Assembly (NCBI GenBank): GCA_964552765.1
Contig: CAZKIA010000009.1
Coordinates: forward strand, 1-24,867
Direction of reading: 5' to 3'
Length of the DNA stretch: 24,867 nucleotides
Source: JAPUDQ01 sp964552765
GTDB taxonomy: Bacteria > Patescibacteriota > Saccharimonadia > Saccharimonadales > Saccharimonadaceae
The position numbers and the translations under genes were made by a program. Below, one piece after another: positions 1 through 8,076 of the stretch (positions are counted from its first letter, which is position 1; each line of letters opens with the position of its first letter). The notes beneath the pieces are model-generated. The model saw nothing but the letters and a program-made list of their open reading frames with translations. It did no database searches and was not told where the DNA came from.

Positions 1-35
1 TAATAGCATATATATAGTGTAGCAAACCTATAGCA

Positions 36-341
36 TTAAGGTATTGGTGATCCAACGAAAGGGTTAATGCGACCTTTCGGTAACTGAATCACTTCATCAT
101 TGCTTGTGCGTAGTTGTCGAACTTTTTCCATAGTTTTTTTATCAAAGGATGTACGAGTATTCTTCTGAAGCTGCTGGTCATGATAGGCCTGATCGCTGGG
201 GAGATTAAAGATATGCTGGATTGAATACACGCTATAGATTAACATCCCCATGGCAAGTACAAATGAGATGATTTTGTAATGACCTGCGGCATGTCGAAAC
301 AGATTAGTAATAGGTTTGAGGGCGGATGAATCTATTTTCAT
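36..341 (-). CDS. PilP-like small bitopic protein of the type IV pilus
   Basis: A 101-residue protein with a short basic cytoplasmic N-terminus, one membrane segment at about residues 23-43 (IISFVLAMGMLIYSV region) and a small polar extracytoplasmic part ending in GRINPFVGSPIP. The closing R-x-NPF motif resembles the one found in PilP-type proteins, but this protein lacks a lipobox and is much shorter than proteobacterial PilP. It is the last gene of pilM-N-O and overlaps pilO by 4 bp (ATGA), so it is probably translationally coupled. In a monoderm there is no secretin for PilP to contact, so the likely role is to stabilise the PilN/PilO membrane platform. The overlap and the topology are seen; the PilP label is inferred from gene order and the terminal motif. 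Confidence 0.6.
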   Translation of the reverse strand: MKIDSSALKPITNLFRHAAGHYKIISFVLAMGMLIYSVYSIQHIFNLPSDQAYHDQQLQKNTRTSFDKKTMEKVRQLRTSNDEVIQLPKGRINPFVGSPIP

Positions 342-952
342 TGGATAAATACCTCTAGCTCTATAATTGGTCCTTGAATATTGTTTGGATTTTTATCAAT
401 AGGCTGAAGGGTAATACCGGTCAGTTGCATTTTTGTCACATTTTGCTCTATCGACATAAGAAATTTGAGAAAGTTAGTATAGGGTACGTCGTTTTGTAGT
501 CGAACAGTGACAAGAGTTTTCGGCGGGATATTTGCAGGGGTCGGCGCAGCTGTTTGCGCACCGGCTTGGGGAGTGGCGACAACCTTTGCGCCTGGTGTTG
601 ATCCGAAATCGTAGCCAACAATTGATACATTTGCTTTTTCAGCATATGCACTCAAATCCTGGATGACCTGGTCTTGGAATTTATACTGACTTGCGATAGA
701 TACGACCTCATTTGTTTTTTTGACAAGCTCTGAATTTTCATCCAGGCTTGTTTTTAAGCCCTGAAGTCCGACAAGTTCTTGCTGAACGAGTTCCGCATCA
801 ATGTGTATATGATCTACCTCTGTAGCCTTTGTGGTGAGAATATTATTCGCAAGCAGTGAGACCCAGATAATGGCTCCAATAAGTCCGATACACAGGATCA
901 TGAGTAGGTATTGCATAGTGATAGCGTTGAGAGAGATCTTTGATAATCTCAT
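338..952 (-). CDS. pilO: type IV pilus assembly protein PilO
   Basis: A 204-residue bitopic inner-membrane protein. It has a short N-terminus, a membrane helix at about residues 13-34, a heptad-rich coiled-coil stretch at about 45-95 and a C-terminal ferredoxin-like domain. A low-complexity Ala/Pro/Thr linker at about 125-145 interrupts the domain, and the sequence closes with a VRLQ...FLKFLMSIE segment typical of the family. PilO dimerises with PilN and aligns the platform protein PilC with the cytoplasmic PilM ring. The gene overlaps pilN upstream (UGA stop at 949-951 inside an ATGA) and the PilP-like gene downstream. The assignment rests on topology, length and its position after pilM-pilN; the primary sequence is weakly conserved, as usual for PilO. 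Confidence 0.8.
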   Translation of the reverse strand: MRLSKISLNAITMQYLLMILCIGLIGAIIWVSLLANNILTTKATEVDHIHIDAELVQQELVGLQGLKTSLDENSELVKKTNEVVSIASQYKFQDQVIQDLSAYAEKANVSIVGYDFGSTPGAKVVATPQAGAQTAAPTPANIPPKTLVTVRLQNDVPYTNFLKFLMSIEQNVTKMQLTGITLQPIDKNPNNIQGPIIELEVFIQ

Positions 953-1524
953 GGTTGTTGCTCCGCTTGGAATGCAAGGTATTCTTTTTTATCGAGCGTC
1001 GTGATAAGGACAGCGCTATAAGGATAATCCCCATTCGTTGATTTTTCGATTGTCTTGATCTTGGTATCTTTAAATATCTTTCCTTGTTCAAATTTTGTCT
1101 TGGTCTTAACAGCATCATCGGGCGATTTGATCGAGACGGTGATAGATATCGGTTGTGCAAGCTCCTTGGTTCGTAGACTTAGGTTAGCGAGCACGACATT
1201 TGAGGGGAGATTATTGCTAATCGCAATAATAAGATCGCTATAGATAATCTCATTGTCTAAGATCGACTTGGCAATGCGAAGATTCTTGTTGAATGACTGA
1301 GCTTTGGTGACGGTTGCAGCGTATTCTTGGCGTTTCGGTTCATAGACAGCAATTTCTTGCTGGTAGTGCTTCTTCTCTTCCTCGAGCATGATATATCCGA
1401 TGCCATAGCATGCGCCCACGCCGATTGCGAGAAATAGTAAGGTAACAACGTATTTACGAAGTATAATATTACGCTTTGCGGCAGCTAATTCAGCTCGATA
1501 TTCCGGACTCAATAGATTAATCAT
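949..1524 (-). CDS. pilN: type IV pilus assembly protein PilN
   Basis: A 191-residue protein starting MINLLSPEYRAEL, which is close to the conserved cytoplasmic INLLP motif by which PilN docks on PilM. A membrane helix follows at about residues 27-47, then a coiled coil (EEEKKHYQQEIAVYEPKRQEY) and a periplasm-type ferredoxin-like domain. Its start overlaps the pilM stop by 4 bp and its stop overlaps the pilO start by 4 bp, so PilM, PilN and PilO are probably made in fixed proportion. PilN and PilO together form the trans-membrane collar of the pilus machine. The proline of INLLP is replaced by serine, which is common outside Proteobacteria. Confidence 0.87.
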   Translation of the reverse strand: MINLLSPEYRAELAAAKRNIILRKYVVTLLFLAIGVGACYGIGYIMLEEEKKHYQQEIAVYEPKRQEYAATVTKAQSFNKNLRIAKSILDNEIIYSDLIIAISNNLPSNVVLANLSLRTKELAQPISITVSIKSPDDAVKTKTKFEQGKIFKDTKIKTIEKSTNGDYPYSAVLITTLDKKEYLAFQAEQQP

Positions 1525-2582
1525 AGTTCCACCTCGCTTTGCCGGGTAGCGGCAAGTCCGATGACGGTAATATATCGTGGTCGAAATTGTTTTGCTGGTT
1601 GAGGCAACGCACCAAAATCAAGTGCAAGCCAAGGACTAGCTACACGAGCTGGCATGACGAGTTTGTCTGTGAAGTATTCACCGAGCCCAGGAATATCGGA
1701 GCCGCTGCCGACGATGATGATTTGCTCAATTCGTGTCGAGGCATCGATACGTTCATTGTAGTAGCGAATAATTTTATGGATTTCATTGACAACTTGGGAG
1801 AGAGGTTCGTTAACAGCTTCGAGGATCTTTTTTTGCTTTGTACCGTATGATAGGCCATGGAGAACCTTGAGTTGATGCGCGTTCTCAAGGGTCACTCCCA
1901 TTTTCTCTGATATAGCATAGGTAAGTGTGTTGCTACCAATCTGAACGCTCGCATTAGCACGAATGCGGTCATTGAGGATGGCGAGGTCAGTGTCTGCAGC
2001 GCCAATATCAACGATGACAGTAGGTAAATGACCTTGCTCGGTCATGGTGATGAGGCGAGCAACAGAATTAATACTGGGTTGAATAATAAGGGGAGTGATA
2101 CCAACTTCGTTGCAGGCATTCACAACATTTTCAATGATGACTTTCGGGGCAGCCGACATAAGGACTTCGATATTATCATCTGTCTCAGATAATACTTCAT
2201 AAGACAAATTGAGCTCGGACAGTGCAACGGGGATATACTGACTTGCTTCAAGAGCTATCGCATCACTCAGCTTTTTTATAGCAGCTTTTGGGAGTGAAAC
2301 GCTACGACTGTAGGTAAGATTCGTGGGAATACTGATGATCGCCTGATCGCTGGGTATTCTGCCAACAATATTTTTCCCCTTCAGATCTTTGAGCAACGAT
2401 ACCAGATAGTCTGGTGAACCGGTGAGACTGTTACGTAGTTTTGATGGGTCAGCATTTATCGAACCATAACTCGTAACGTTCCATTTTTCAGGAGTAAGCG
2501 ACATACATTTAATGTAGGTATGGCTAATATCAATACCCAAGATTGGCCTATGGTGGAGAAATAATGTTTTTTGCATGCCCAT
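1521..2582 (-). CDS. pilM: type IV pilus assembly actin-like ATPase PilM
   Basis: A 353-residue cytoplasmic protein of the ASKHA (FtsA/MreB-like) fold. The phosphate 1 motif GIDISHTYIK lies near residue 16, the phosphate 2 motif VIVDIGAADTDLAIL at about 189-203 and an adenosine-type motif IIIVGSGSDIPGL at about 287-300. PilM binds the N-terminal tail of PilN and forms the cytoplasmic ring around PilC and PilB. The start codon is one of two in ATG-GGC-ATG; the first at 2582 is used here. It is the first gene of a four-gene operon and has its own extended -10 promoter just downstream of the pilin terminator. Length and motifs match the family, so the assignment is firm. Confidence 0.93.
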   Translation of the reverse strand: MGMQKTLFLHHRPILGIDISHTYIKCMSLTPEKWNVTSYGSINADPSKLRNSLTGSPDYLVSLLKDLKGKNIVGRIPSDQAIISIPTNLTYSRSVSLPKAAIKKLSDAIALEASQYIPVALSELNLSYEVLSETDDNIEVLMSAAPKVIIENVVNACNEVGITPLIIQPSINSVARLITMTEQGHLPTVIVDIGAADTDLAILNDRIRANASVQIGSNTLTYAISEKMGVTLENAHQLKVLHGLSYGTKQKKILEAVNEPLSQVVNEIHKIIRYYNERIDASTRIEQIIIVGSGSDIPGLGEYFTDKLVMPARVASPWLALDFGALPQPAKQFRPRYITVIGLAATRQSEVEL

Positions 2583-2601
2583 CCTATATAATACTCATGC
2601 T

Positions 2602-2607
2602 ATTATA
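2602..2607 (-). promoter_or_regulatory. extended -10 promoter of pilM operon
   Basis: On the minus strand the sequence reads TGC-TATAAT, a perfect -10 hexamer with a TGN extension. No good -35 is visible, and the -35 zone lies inside the pilin terminator stem. A second AT-rich element (TATTATATA) lies closer to the start and could be an alternative -10. Confidence 0.6.
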
Positions 2608-2619
2608 GCATTTGATCAG

Positions 2620-2653
2620 ATAAAAAGCCTCTTTTTCACGAGAGGCTTTTTAT
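2620..2653 (-). terminator. intrinsic terminator of the pilin gene
   Basis: A 13-bp inverted repeat (arms 2620-2632 and 2641-2653, core AGCCTCT/AGAGGCT flanked by A5 and T5) with an 8-nt loop, lying 17 bp after the pilin stop. It separates the abundant pilin transcript from pilM and the assembly genes. Confidence 0.85.
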
Positions 2654-2669
2654 TATATTGCTAGCGTAA

Positions 2670-3128
2670 CTATGGGCGGTTGAGGCTTTCTTTTGCTCGT
2701 ACCTGACCCTTGTCTTCGTTCCAGAAGTAAAGCGTGTAGGCACCACAGTTAGTGCCACTAACTGATTCACACATGTAGAGGTATTGCTCGCCAGTGCCTA
2801 CGCCAAAGTCAGCCGCTGCCGTTGGGGCTGCTGAAACAGCCTTGAGGCTGGTCTGCGTACTTTGTGGTGGTTGCAATGCGCCTGCATCAATACCCTTAAA
2901 GTTAGGAACCGTGATTCCCGCTGAATTCGGATATGTACCATTGTCGTTGTAGGCTACTTCTAGTTGTGTTGCGATAGCATTAACGTCAGTCTGACGCTGC
3001 GTATCACGTGCACGCTTCTCAACGCCTGAGAACGTGTTGAGAACGAGTGCGGCCAAAATACCGATGACCACGATCACGATCAAGAGCTCGACGATCGTAA
3101 AACCTTTTTGTGATGTTTTTTTGAGCAT
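2670..3128 (-). CDS. pilA: type IV major pilin (prepilin)
   Basis: A 152-residue prepilin with leader MLKKTSQKG, cleaved after G9 to expose F1, followed by FTIVELLIVIVVIGILAAL with the essential Glu at mature position 5. The N-terminal helix continues to the charged segment EKRARDTQRQTDVNAI. The C-terminal part has two cysteines (YMCES, NCGAY) that can close the D-region disulfide. It has a strong Shine-Dalgarno (run AAAAGGGGGG, centred about 10 nt before ATG), a near-consensus promoter and its own terminator, as expected for a highly expressed structural subunit. It is the shortest of the four class III signal proteins here, which supports the major pilin role. The closest families are PilA/PulG; the two cannot be told apart by sequence alone. 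Confidence 0.9.
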   Translation of the reverse strand: MLKKTSQKGFTIVELLIVIVVIGILAALVLNTFSGVEKRARDTQRQTDVNAIATQLEVAYNDNGTYPNSAGITVPNFKGIDAGALQPPQSTQTSLKAVSAAPTAAADFGVGTGEQYLYMCESVSGTNCGAYTLYFWNEDKGQVRAKESLNRP

Positions 3129-3189
3129 AAATGCCCCCCTTTTAGATTGATTGTGATCGGTCTAATACAAATACCAGATCTTAAGCATA

Positions 3190-3217
3190 AGTATAATACA
3201 GATAATCGATCAGTCAA
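3190..3217 (-). promoter_or_regulatory. promoter of the major pilin gene
   Basis: Minus strand: -35 TTGACT (3212-3217), 16-bp spacer, -10 TATACT (3190-3195). This is the best sigma-70-type match in the window and gives a leader of about 55 nt carrying a strong G-rich Shine-Dalgarno. Confidence 0.75.
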
Positions 3218-3275
3218 TACCTAGATACATATTCGTGATGGGGAGATGCTATATGATACTATTTTTATAGTAGTT

Positions 3276-4769
3276 ATGATTAAAAATAAGACTAGTCGTA
3301 GTGATGGATTTACGATCACCGAGCTGATAGTTACTATTGTAGTGTTTGGTTTTGTGATGGTAACTGTCTTTGGCCTACTGCAATCTTTCTTGGCTGCTTC
3401 GGCAACCGCATCGTTAAGGGCGCATTCTTTAGCTATCGCTACAGAGAAAATGGAGGAGCTTCGCTCACTACCCTATGACCGTCTAGCTGTCGCAGGCGGG
3501 TCAATTATAACAAGTGGGACACCGCTACCAGCCTCTCAGTCGGTGGTAAGGGGCAGTCGAACATATACGGTCGCTATAAATATTACCTATGCAGATGATG
3601 CATATGATGGTTGTTTGAATTATCCATCGGGTTCATCATATCTATGCCGCAATGGCCCACCGGCAACAGGCACTCCTATTGATACAAACCCTCGTGACTA
3701 CAAGATAGCTGAAGTAGGAGTGACAGATGCCTTGTCGGGGGTAAAATATTCAACTCTTAGTAGTATATTTACAGCTCGAGTGGCAGAGACGGGCGGCAAT
3801 ACATCTGCCATTATGACACAAGTTATTGATGGATCAGGCAACCCGATCGGGGGCGCGACGGTGCGAGTACGAAATACAGCTCTTTCGCCAGCAGTTGATC
3901 AAAGTGCTGTAACAGATAGTAATGGTGTCGCGCTCTTCTTGGATATTACGCCGGACTCACAGCCGCGATACACGATTACTGCCTCAAAAGCCGGCTATAG
4001 TACGCTAACTACTTCGGCCAACTCTGGTAGCTTGGTGGCAACATATCCAAATGTGAATGCATTGGTTCAGCAAGTAAGTAGCTCTACGTTGATGATTGAT
4101 GTTGTCTCCCCTGCCAGTTTAAAAGTGAGTACTGTTAATACATCAAATAATCCTTTACCTGGTACTGCATTCACGATAAAGGGTGGTTATAAAACCTATA
4201 CTGACCCAGCTGATCAAACGTATAGTATGAGCCAAACAGTGACGACAGATAGCAATGCTGAGGCAACATTCTCAAACCTTGTACCGGGTAACTACATAGT
4301 ATGTTATGGGGCTAATGATACCTGTGGGGGGTCACAGTATCTTGCGGTAACACGAGTTGCATTTGGTGCATTAACCACACAGCCAATCACGGTACCAGCA
4401 GGTACGACAGTAGCGAGTAATGGGTACATGCAAACAGCCCAGCTTGTCTTGGTTGGTTCAGCAGGCACTCCGCGTATTCGCTCGACCAACCCAGCAACAT
4501 TGTCGTTAGCTAGCTCTGACATTGGGGCGTCACTTATCACTATTTCTGGTAGCAACTTGGCGGGGGCAGTTGTTCGCTTAGTACAGGGAGCTACAGTTAT
4601 TACGGGATCAGTGAGTGGAGTCGACAGCGCAACGCAAATTAATCGCGAATTTAATATGTCAGCAGCACCGACTGGGCCATATGATATACAAGTAACCGTT
4701 GGTGGTGTCACGCTATCTCAGTCGGGAGTTACACCTGGGACAAATGGAGGCGTGAATGTTACACCGTAG
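3276..4769 (+). CDS. large PilV-like minor pilin with carboxypeptidase-regulatory-like and IPT-type domains
   Basis: A prepilin with short basic leader MIKNKTSRSDG cleaved before FTITELIVTIVVFGF (Glu at +5). I start it at 3276, because starting at 3246 would put ten extra hydrophobic residues before the leader. After the pilin helix and a globular pilin region come two domains of the carboxypeptidase-regulatory/CNA-B type. The first runs from about residue 175 (SGNPIGGATVRVRN ... VTDSNGVALF). The second runs from about 280 (NPLPGTAFTIKGG ... TTDSNAEATFSNLVPGNYIV). A C-terminal IPT/TIG-like Ig domain follows (RIRSTNPATLSL ... ITISGSNLAGAVVRL). Ordinary minor pilins are under 200 residues, so this looks like a pilin fused to an adhesive stalk displayed at the tip. 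It is the first of three minor pilin genes read in series. The domain names are my reading of motifs, not a profile search. Confidence 0.75.
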   Translation: MIKNKTSRSDGFTITELIVTIVVFGFVMVTVFGLLQSFLAASATASLRAHSLAIATEKMEELRSLPYDRLAVAGGSIITSGTPLPASQSVVRGSRTYTVAINITYADDAYDGCLNYPSGSSYLCRNGPPATGTPIDTNPRDYKIAEVGVTDALSGVKYSTLSSIFTARVAETGGNTSAIMTQVIDGSGNPIGGATVRVRNTALSPAVDQSAVTDSNGVALFLDITPDSQPRYTITASKAGYSTLTTSANSGSLVATYPNVNALVQQVSSSTLMIDVVSPASLKVSTVNTSNNPLPGTAFTIKGGYKTYTDPADQTYSMSQTVTTDSNAEATFSNLVPGNYIVCYGANDTCGGSQYLAVTRVAFGALTTQPITVPAGTTVASNGYMQTAQLVLVGSAGTPRIRSTNPATLSLASSDIGASLITISGSNLAGAVVRLVQGATVITGSVSGVDSATQINREFNMSAAPTGPYDIQVTVGGVTLSQSGVTPGTNGGVNVTP

Positions 4770-5337
4770 TAGAGGGTTCACTATTATTGAGTTATTGATC
4801 GTTATTTCGGTAATCGCGCTATTATCCATCGCAACAACGCTTGTCTTTAACTCATCGTTACGAGATCTCTTCAAAATGAATGCAACAATGGTCAATATCA
4901 ATGACCAAGTAGTTGCCATGCAGCGTATGGAGCAGGTACTTCGTGGAGGTACAAGGATCACTGAAGCAACAACAATGCGCTTGACGATTTTCTCGTACTT
5001 CTCACCCCAAGATGCAACCCTGTCGCAGATAACGTATTATTACAACGCAACCAGTAAAAAACTATTAGTTGATAGAATACCGGCCAGCGGGAGTCCACCT
5101 AACTACACGTACAATAACAGCGATAAAAAGACATTAACGCTTATTAGTGACTTTGTGCAGACTGGCGATATATTTACGTATTTTGATGCTAACGGCGATA
5201 GTGGCGTGTTTACAGGAGATCAACTAAAAGATATCAAAAAGATCACGATCAGCCTCAAAGAGCCAGCGCGGGCAAATATCCCGGCGGCAGAATTGACATC
5301 ATCGGTGATTCTGCGTAATAGGAAGACAAATCTATGA
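4756..5337 (+). CDS. PilW-like minor pilin
   Basis: A 193-residue prepilin: leader MLHRSRG, cleavage before FTIIELLIVISVIALLSIA with Glu at +5, then a helix rich in Met/Asn/Gln and a beta-rich C-terminal domain. The pattern (RMEQVLRGGTRI near residues 57-68, then YYYNATSKKLLVD) resembles PilW/PulJ-type minor pilins. A GGAGG Shine-Dalgarno lies 5 nt before the ATG. The ATG is inside the end of the preceding gene (14-bp overlap) and its own stop overlaps the next start, so the three minor pilins are one unit. Minor pilins of this type prime pilus assembly. No cysteines are visible. The family is clear; the exact subtype is inferred. Confidence 0.8.
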   Translation: MLHRSRGFTIIELLIVISVIALLSIATTLVFNSSLRDLFKMNATMVNINDQVVAMQRMEQVLRGGTRITEATTMRLTIFSYFSPQDATLSQITYYYNATSKKLLVDRIPASGSPPNYTYNNSDKKTLTLISDFVQTGDIFTYFDANGDSGVFTGDQLKDIKKITISLKEPARANIPAAELTSSVILRNRKTNL

Positions 5338-6854
5338 TGCATAAGCATTCAGCCTCTGAAGGTTTTTCGATCGTTGCAGTACTAACATTCATGGTAGTGT
5401 TTACCGTTATATCAATAGGTGTATTGCAAATGATTGTGACGACAGTGGGTAGTACAGCACGTGCACGAGCAAGCGAGACGGCGTTTCAGCTGGCCGATGC
5501 AGGCATCAACTACTATCTATGGCATCTCAACCACAATAATACTGATCTTAAGGATGGTCAGACATGGCCAAGCAGCCAGGGCGTCTATGGATATGGCCCC
5601 TACACTCATACCTATAAGGATAGCTCGGGCAAGACGATTGGATCATTCACTCTTTGGATAAAACCCGGAACAGTTGGTTCGACAATTGCAACAGTGCGTT
5701 CAATCGGTACATCTAATGGGGTGAATGCTGTCAAGCGTACAATTGAAGCTCGTATAGGTGCGCCATCGTTTAGTACCTATGCGGTTGCTGGCAATACTGC
5801 TTTATGGTTTGGAAATACAGAGTCCGCCAATGGCCCCGTACATTCAAACGTAGGTGTTAAGATGGATGGCTCTAATAGCGATATCGTCACAAGTGCTGGC
5901 AGTACATATACGGTGCCGACTTGGAGTGGTAATGGCGCGGGGTCTACTAAAGCAGGGGTATGGTGCGATGCAACTGTAACAAGTCCGGTGAGTTGTACAA
6001 CCCGTAACAAGACGAGTTGGCAGTATCCAGTCACAGCCGTAGACTTTAACAAAATTGTTGCAGACCTCTGTCAGATTAAGAAGCTGGCTATTAATGACAC
6101 TTCTGCGACTGCATGTAATAACAGGCCTGCCCGGACAGCAGGTTATATTCCGGCCATTAGTACTACATTTTCTCTCACAGCTGGCTACCTTATTAGCCTC
6201 AACGACAATAATACGTACAATCTGGAGAAAGTCACCAATGAGCGTGATACGCGTTCGCCCTACAGCAGCGCATTGACAAGAACAGTGGTGGCTACAAATA
6301 TTCCGGTACCTGCAAATAACATTATCTTTGTTGAAGATAATGTATGGGTACGGACGGCAGGGCCAGCTGGATTTAATGGTCGCGTCACGATTGCTTCGGC
6401 TCGTTTAGCAGTAAGTGGTGACACGACAGCGACGATCGCGGGCCCTATAAAATATGCCGATAAATATAGTGGCGCCAATAGTATTGGTATTGTCGCAGAA
6501 AATAATATAGAGGTTGCACCATACGTTGGAGCGCCTGTTGAGATTAATGCGGCATTAATTGCCAAGTCCGGTGGAGTTGGTATACGGCAAACATATCGTG
6601 AGACGGGTGGCTGGGTTACAGGATATGCCAATAGTAATCAAGGTCTGACTTTCTTTGGCTCTCTCGCCTCAAACCAGCTATGGACATGGTCAGTTATGCT
6701 GTGTGGCACCGCCACGAATGCGAACTGTTGGGCGGGGTATCGCTACACCAATACAATATATGATGAGAATTTACGCTATTCACCGCCACCATATTTTCCT
6801 GTGACAAGTACATTCGACATCGTGAGCTGGCGTGAAGTATTAACTACTCCATAA
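5334..6854 (+). CDS. large PilX/GspK-like minor pilin lacking Glu5
   Basis: A 506-residue protein with leader MMHKHSASEG, then FSIVAVLTFMVVFTVISIGVLQM. Mature position 5 is Ala, not Glu. The helix continues into ARASETAFQLADAGINYYLWHL, which matches the PilX N-terminal family pattern (A-x-x-LA-x-AGI-x-Y). The remaining 430 residues are beta-rich with repeated short polar stretches (FGNTESANGPVHSNVGVKMDGSN, ending in a segment with paired Cys at CGTATNANCW). Loss of Glu5 together with large size is the hallmark of GspK-type subunits, which cap the tip of type II secretion pseudopili. It overlaps the previous gene by 4 bp (ATGA). Its stop is only 7 bp from the stop of the convergent pilC. Confidence 0.72.
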   Translation: MMHKHSASEGFSIVAVLTFMVVFTVISIGVLQMIVTTVGSTARARASETAFQLADAGINYYLWHLNHNNTDLKDGQTWPSSQGVYGYGPYTHTYKDSSGKTIGSFTLWIKPGTVGSTIATVRSIGTSNGVNAVKRTIEARIGAPSFSTYAVAGNTALWFGNTESANGPVHSNVGVKMDGSNSDIVTSAGSTYTVPTWSGNGAGSTKAGVWCDATVTSPVSCTTRNKTSWQYPVTAVDFNKIVADLCQIKKLAINDTSATACNNRPARTAGYIPAISTTFSLTAGYLISLNDNNTYNLEKVTNERDTRSPYSSALTRTVVATNIPVPANNIIFVEDNVWVRTAGPAGFNGRVTIASARLAVSGDTTATIAGPIKYADKYSGANSIGIVAENNIEVAPYVGAPVEINAALIAKSGGVGIRQTYRETGGWVTGYANSNQGLTFFGSLASNQLWTWSVMLCGTATNANCWAGYRYTNTIYDENLRYSPPPYFPVTSTFDIVSWREVLTTP

Positions 6855-6861
6855 AGACTGA

Positions 6862-8076
6862 CTATTTAATATTCTGAGACAAACTAGCGATTGGCCCCAT
6901 GACACTTACCGCCACGAGGCCGACCATACCACCCATGAAGACGATCATGATCGGCTCGATGATTGAGCTGAGGCTGGCGATAGTATTGTCAACCTCTTCT
7001 TCATAAAAATCCGCCACTTTAATCAAAATATCGGCCGTTTTTCCTGTCTCCTCGCCGACCGCAAGCATCTGCGGCACGATACCGGGGAACATGCCACCTT
7101 TAGCAAGTGCTTCAGATAGTTGCTGGCCTGACGTGACGGCGTTAGCACCGCGCATGAGTTCGTCTTTAAAGGCTTCATTACCGCCGGCATTACCCGTCAC
7201 GCGAAGTGTTTCAAGTACACTCACGCCAGCACCGATCAGGGCAGAAAATGTGCGGGCAAATCGGGCGGTAGCAACTTTTTTGATGAGCTCGCCGACTTTT
7301 GGGACTTTGATGATTGAGTAGTGAAATAGCCGCCTGCCCTTTGGTGTACCGAGAAACGCCTTACCGCCAAAGACAAGTCCACCCATAATCCCGATGACAA
7401 GATACCAGTACTCGAGCATCCACTTACTAAGACCGAGCATGACTTGTGTAATCATAGGTAATTGCGCATCAGGGCCGCCGAGATCATAAAGAATTTTGCC
7501 AATCTGCGGGATAACGAAAAACATCAGACCAAAAAATGCGCCAATCGTGATGACGACGAGGATCATCGGATACGTCATTGCGCTTTTAATCTTTTTCTTC
7601 ATTGAATCGTTTTTTTCCTGCTGGATGGCGAGGCGCTTGAGGATCTCATCGAGAATACCACCTGCTTCTCCGGCTCGCACCATGTTGACAAAGACATCAC
7701 TAAAGGCTGCCGGATGTTTAGCGAAGGCATCACCGAGCGAGGTACCAGCTTGAACGTCTTTGGTGATGGCTTCGAGTATGTCCTTAAACGTCTTGTTTTC
7801 GGCTTGCTGAGAGAGGGTCGTCAGGGCACGAAGTAATGGTACGCCCGCACTAATCATTGTGCTGAGCTGTCGAGTAAAGATCACGAGATCTGATGTCTTT
7901 ACTTTTGGCTTGATAAAAGACAGTAGATCGCGACTACCACTTTCGGCTGTGATTGAAATCGGGCGATGACCTTGCTTGATGATTGCCTCAGTGGCAGCTT
8001 CTCGGGATAATGCCTCAACATGTCCGCTAATCACGGAACCATCTTTAGATGTGGCAGTAAAGTTAAATACCGGCAT
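6862..8076 (-). CDS. pilC: type IV pilus inner-membrane platform protein PilC
   Basis: A 404-residue polytopic protein with two GspF domains. The N-terminal soluble part begins MPVFNFTATSKDG and includes the characteristic ITAES and LVIFTRQLSTMISAGVPLLRAL motifs. Membrane helices lie at about 168-194 (MTYPMILVVITIGAFFGLMF), about 219-239 and at the C-terminus (IMIVFMGGMVGLVAVSVMG). The second repeat carries FARTFSALIGAGVSVLETL. PilC sits in the membrane inside the PilM/N/O frame and is turned by PilB to add pilin subunits. Its ATG shares one base with the TAA stop of pilB (TAATG), so the pair is translationally coupled. Length and motifs are fully typical. Confidence 0.95.
   Translation of the reverse strand: MPVFNFTATSKDGSVISGHVEALSREAATEAIIKQGHRPISITAESGSRDLLSFIKPKVKTSDLVIFTRQLSTMISAGVPLLRALTTLSQQAENKTFKDILEAITKDVQAGTSLGDAFAKHPAAFSDVFVNMVRAGEAGGILDEILKRLAIQQEKNDSMKKKIKSAMTYPMILVVITIGAFFGLMFFVIPQIGKILYDLGGPDAQLPMITQVMLGLSKWMLEYWYLVIGIMGGLVFGGKAFLGTPKGRRLFHYSIIKVPKVGELIKKVATARFARTFSALIGAGVSVLETLRVTGNAGGNEAFKDELMRGANAVTSGQQLSEALAKGGMFPGIVPQMLAVGEETGKTADILIKVADFYEEEVDNTIASLSSIIEPIMIVFMGGMVGLVAVSVMGPIASLSQNIK

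Noticed and set aside
3246..3275. An upstream ATG for the PilV-like gene
   Set aside because: It would add ten hydrophobic residues before the class III leader. MIKNKTSRSDG from 3276 is a normal prepilin leader.
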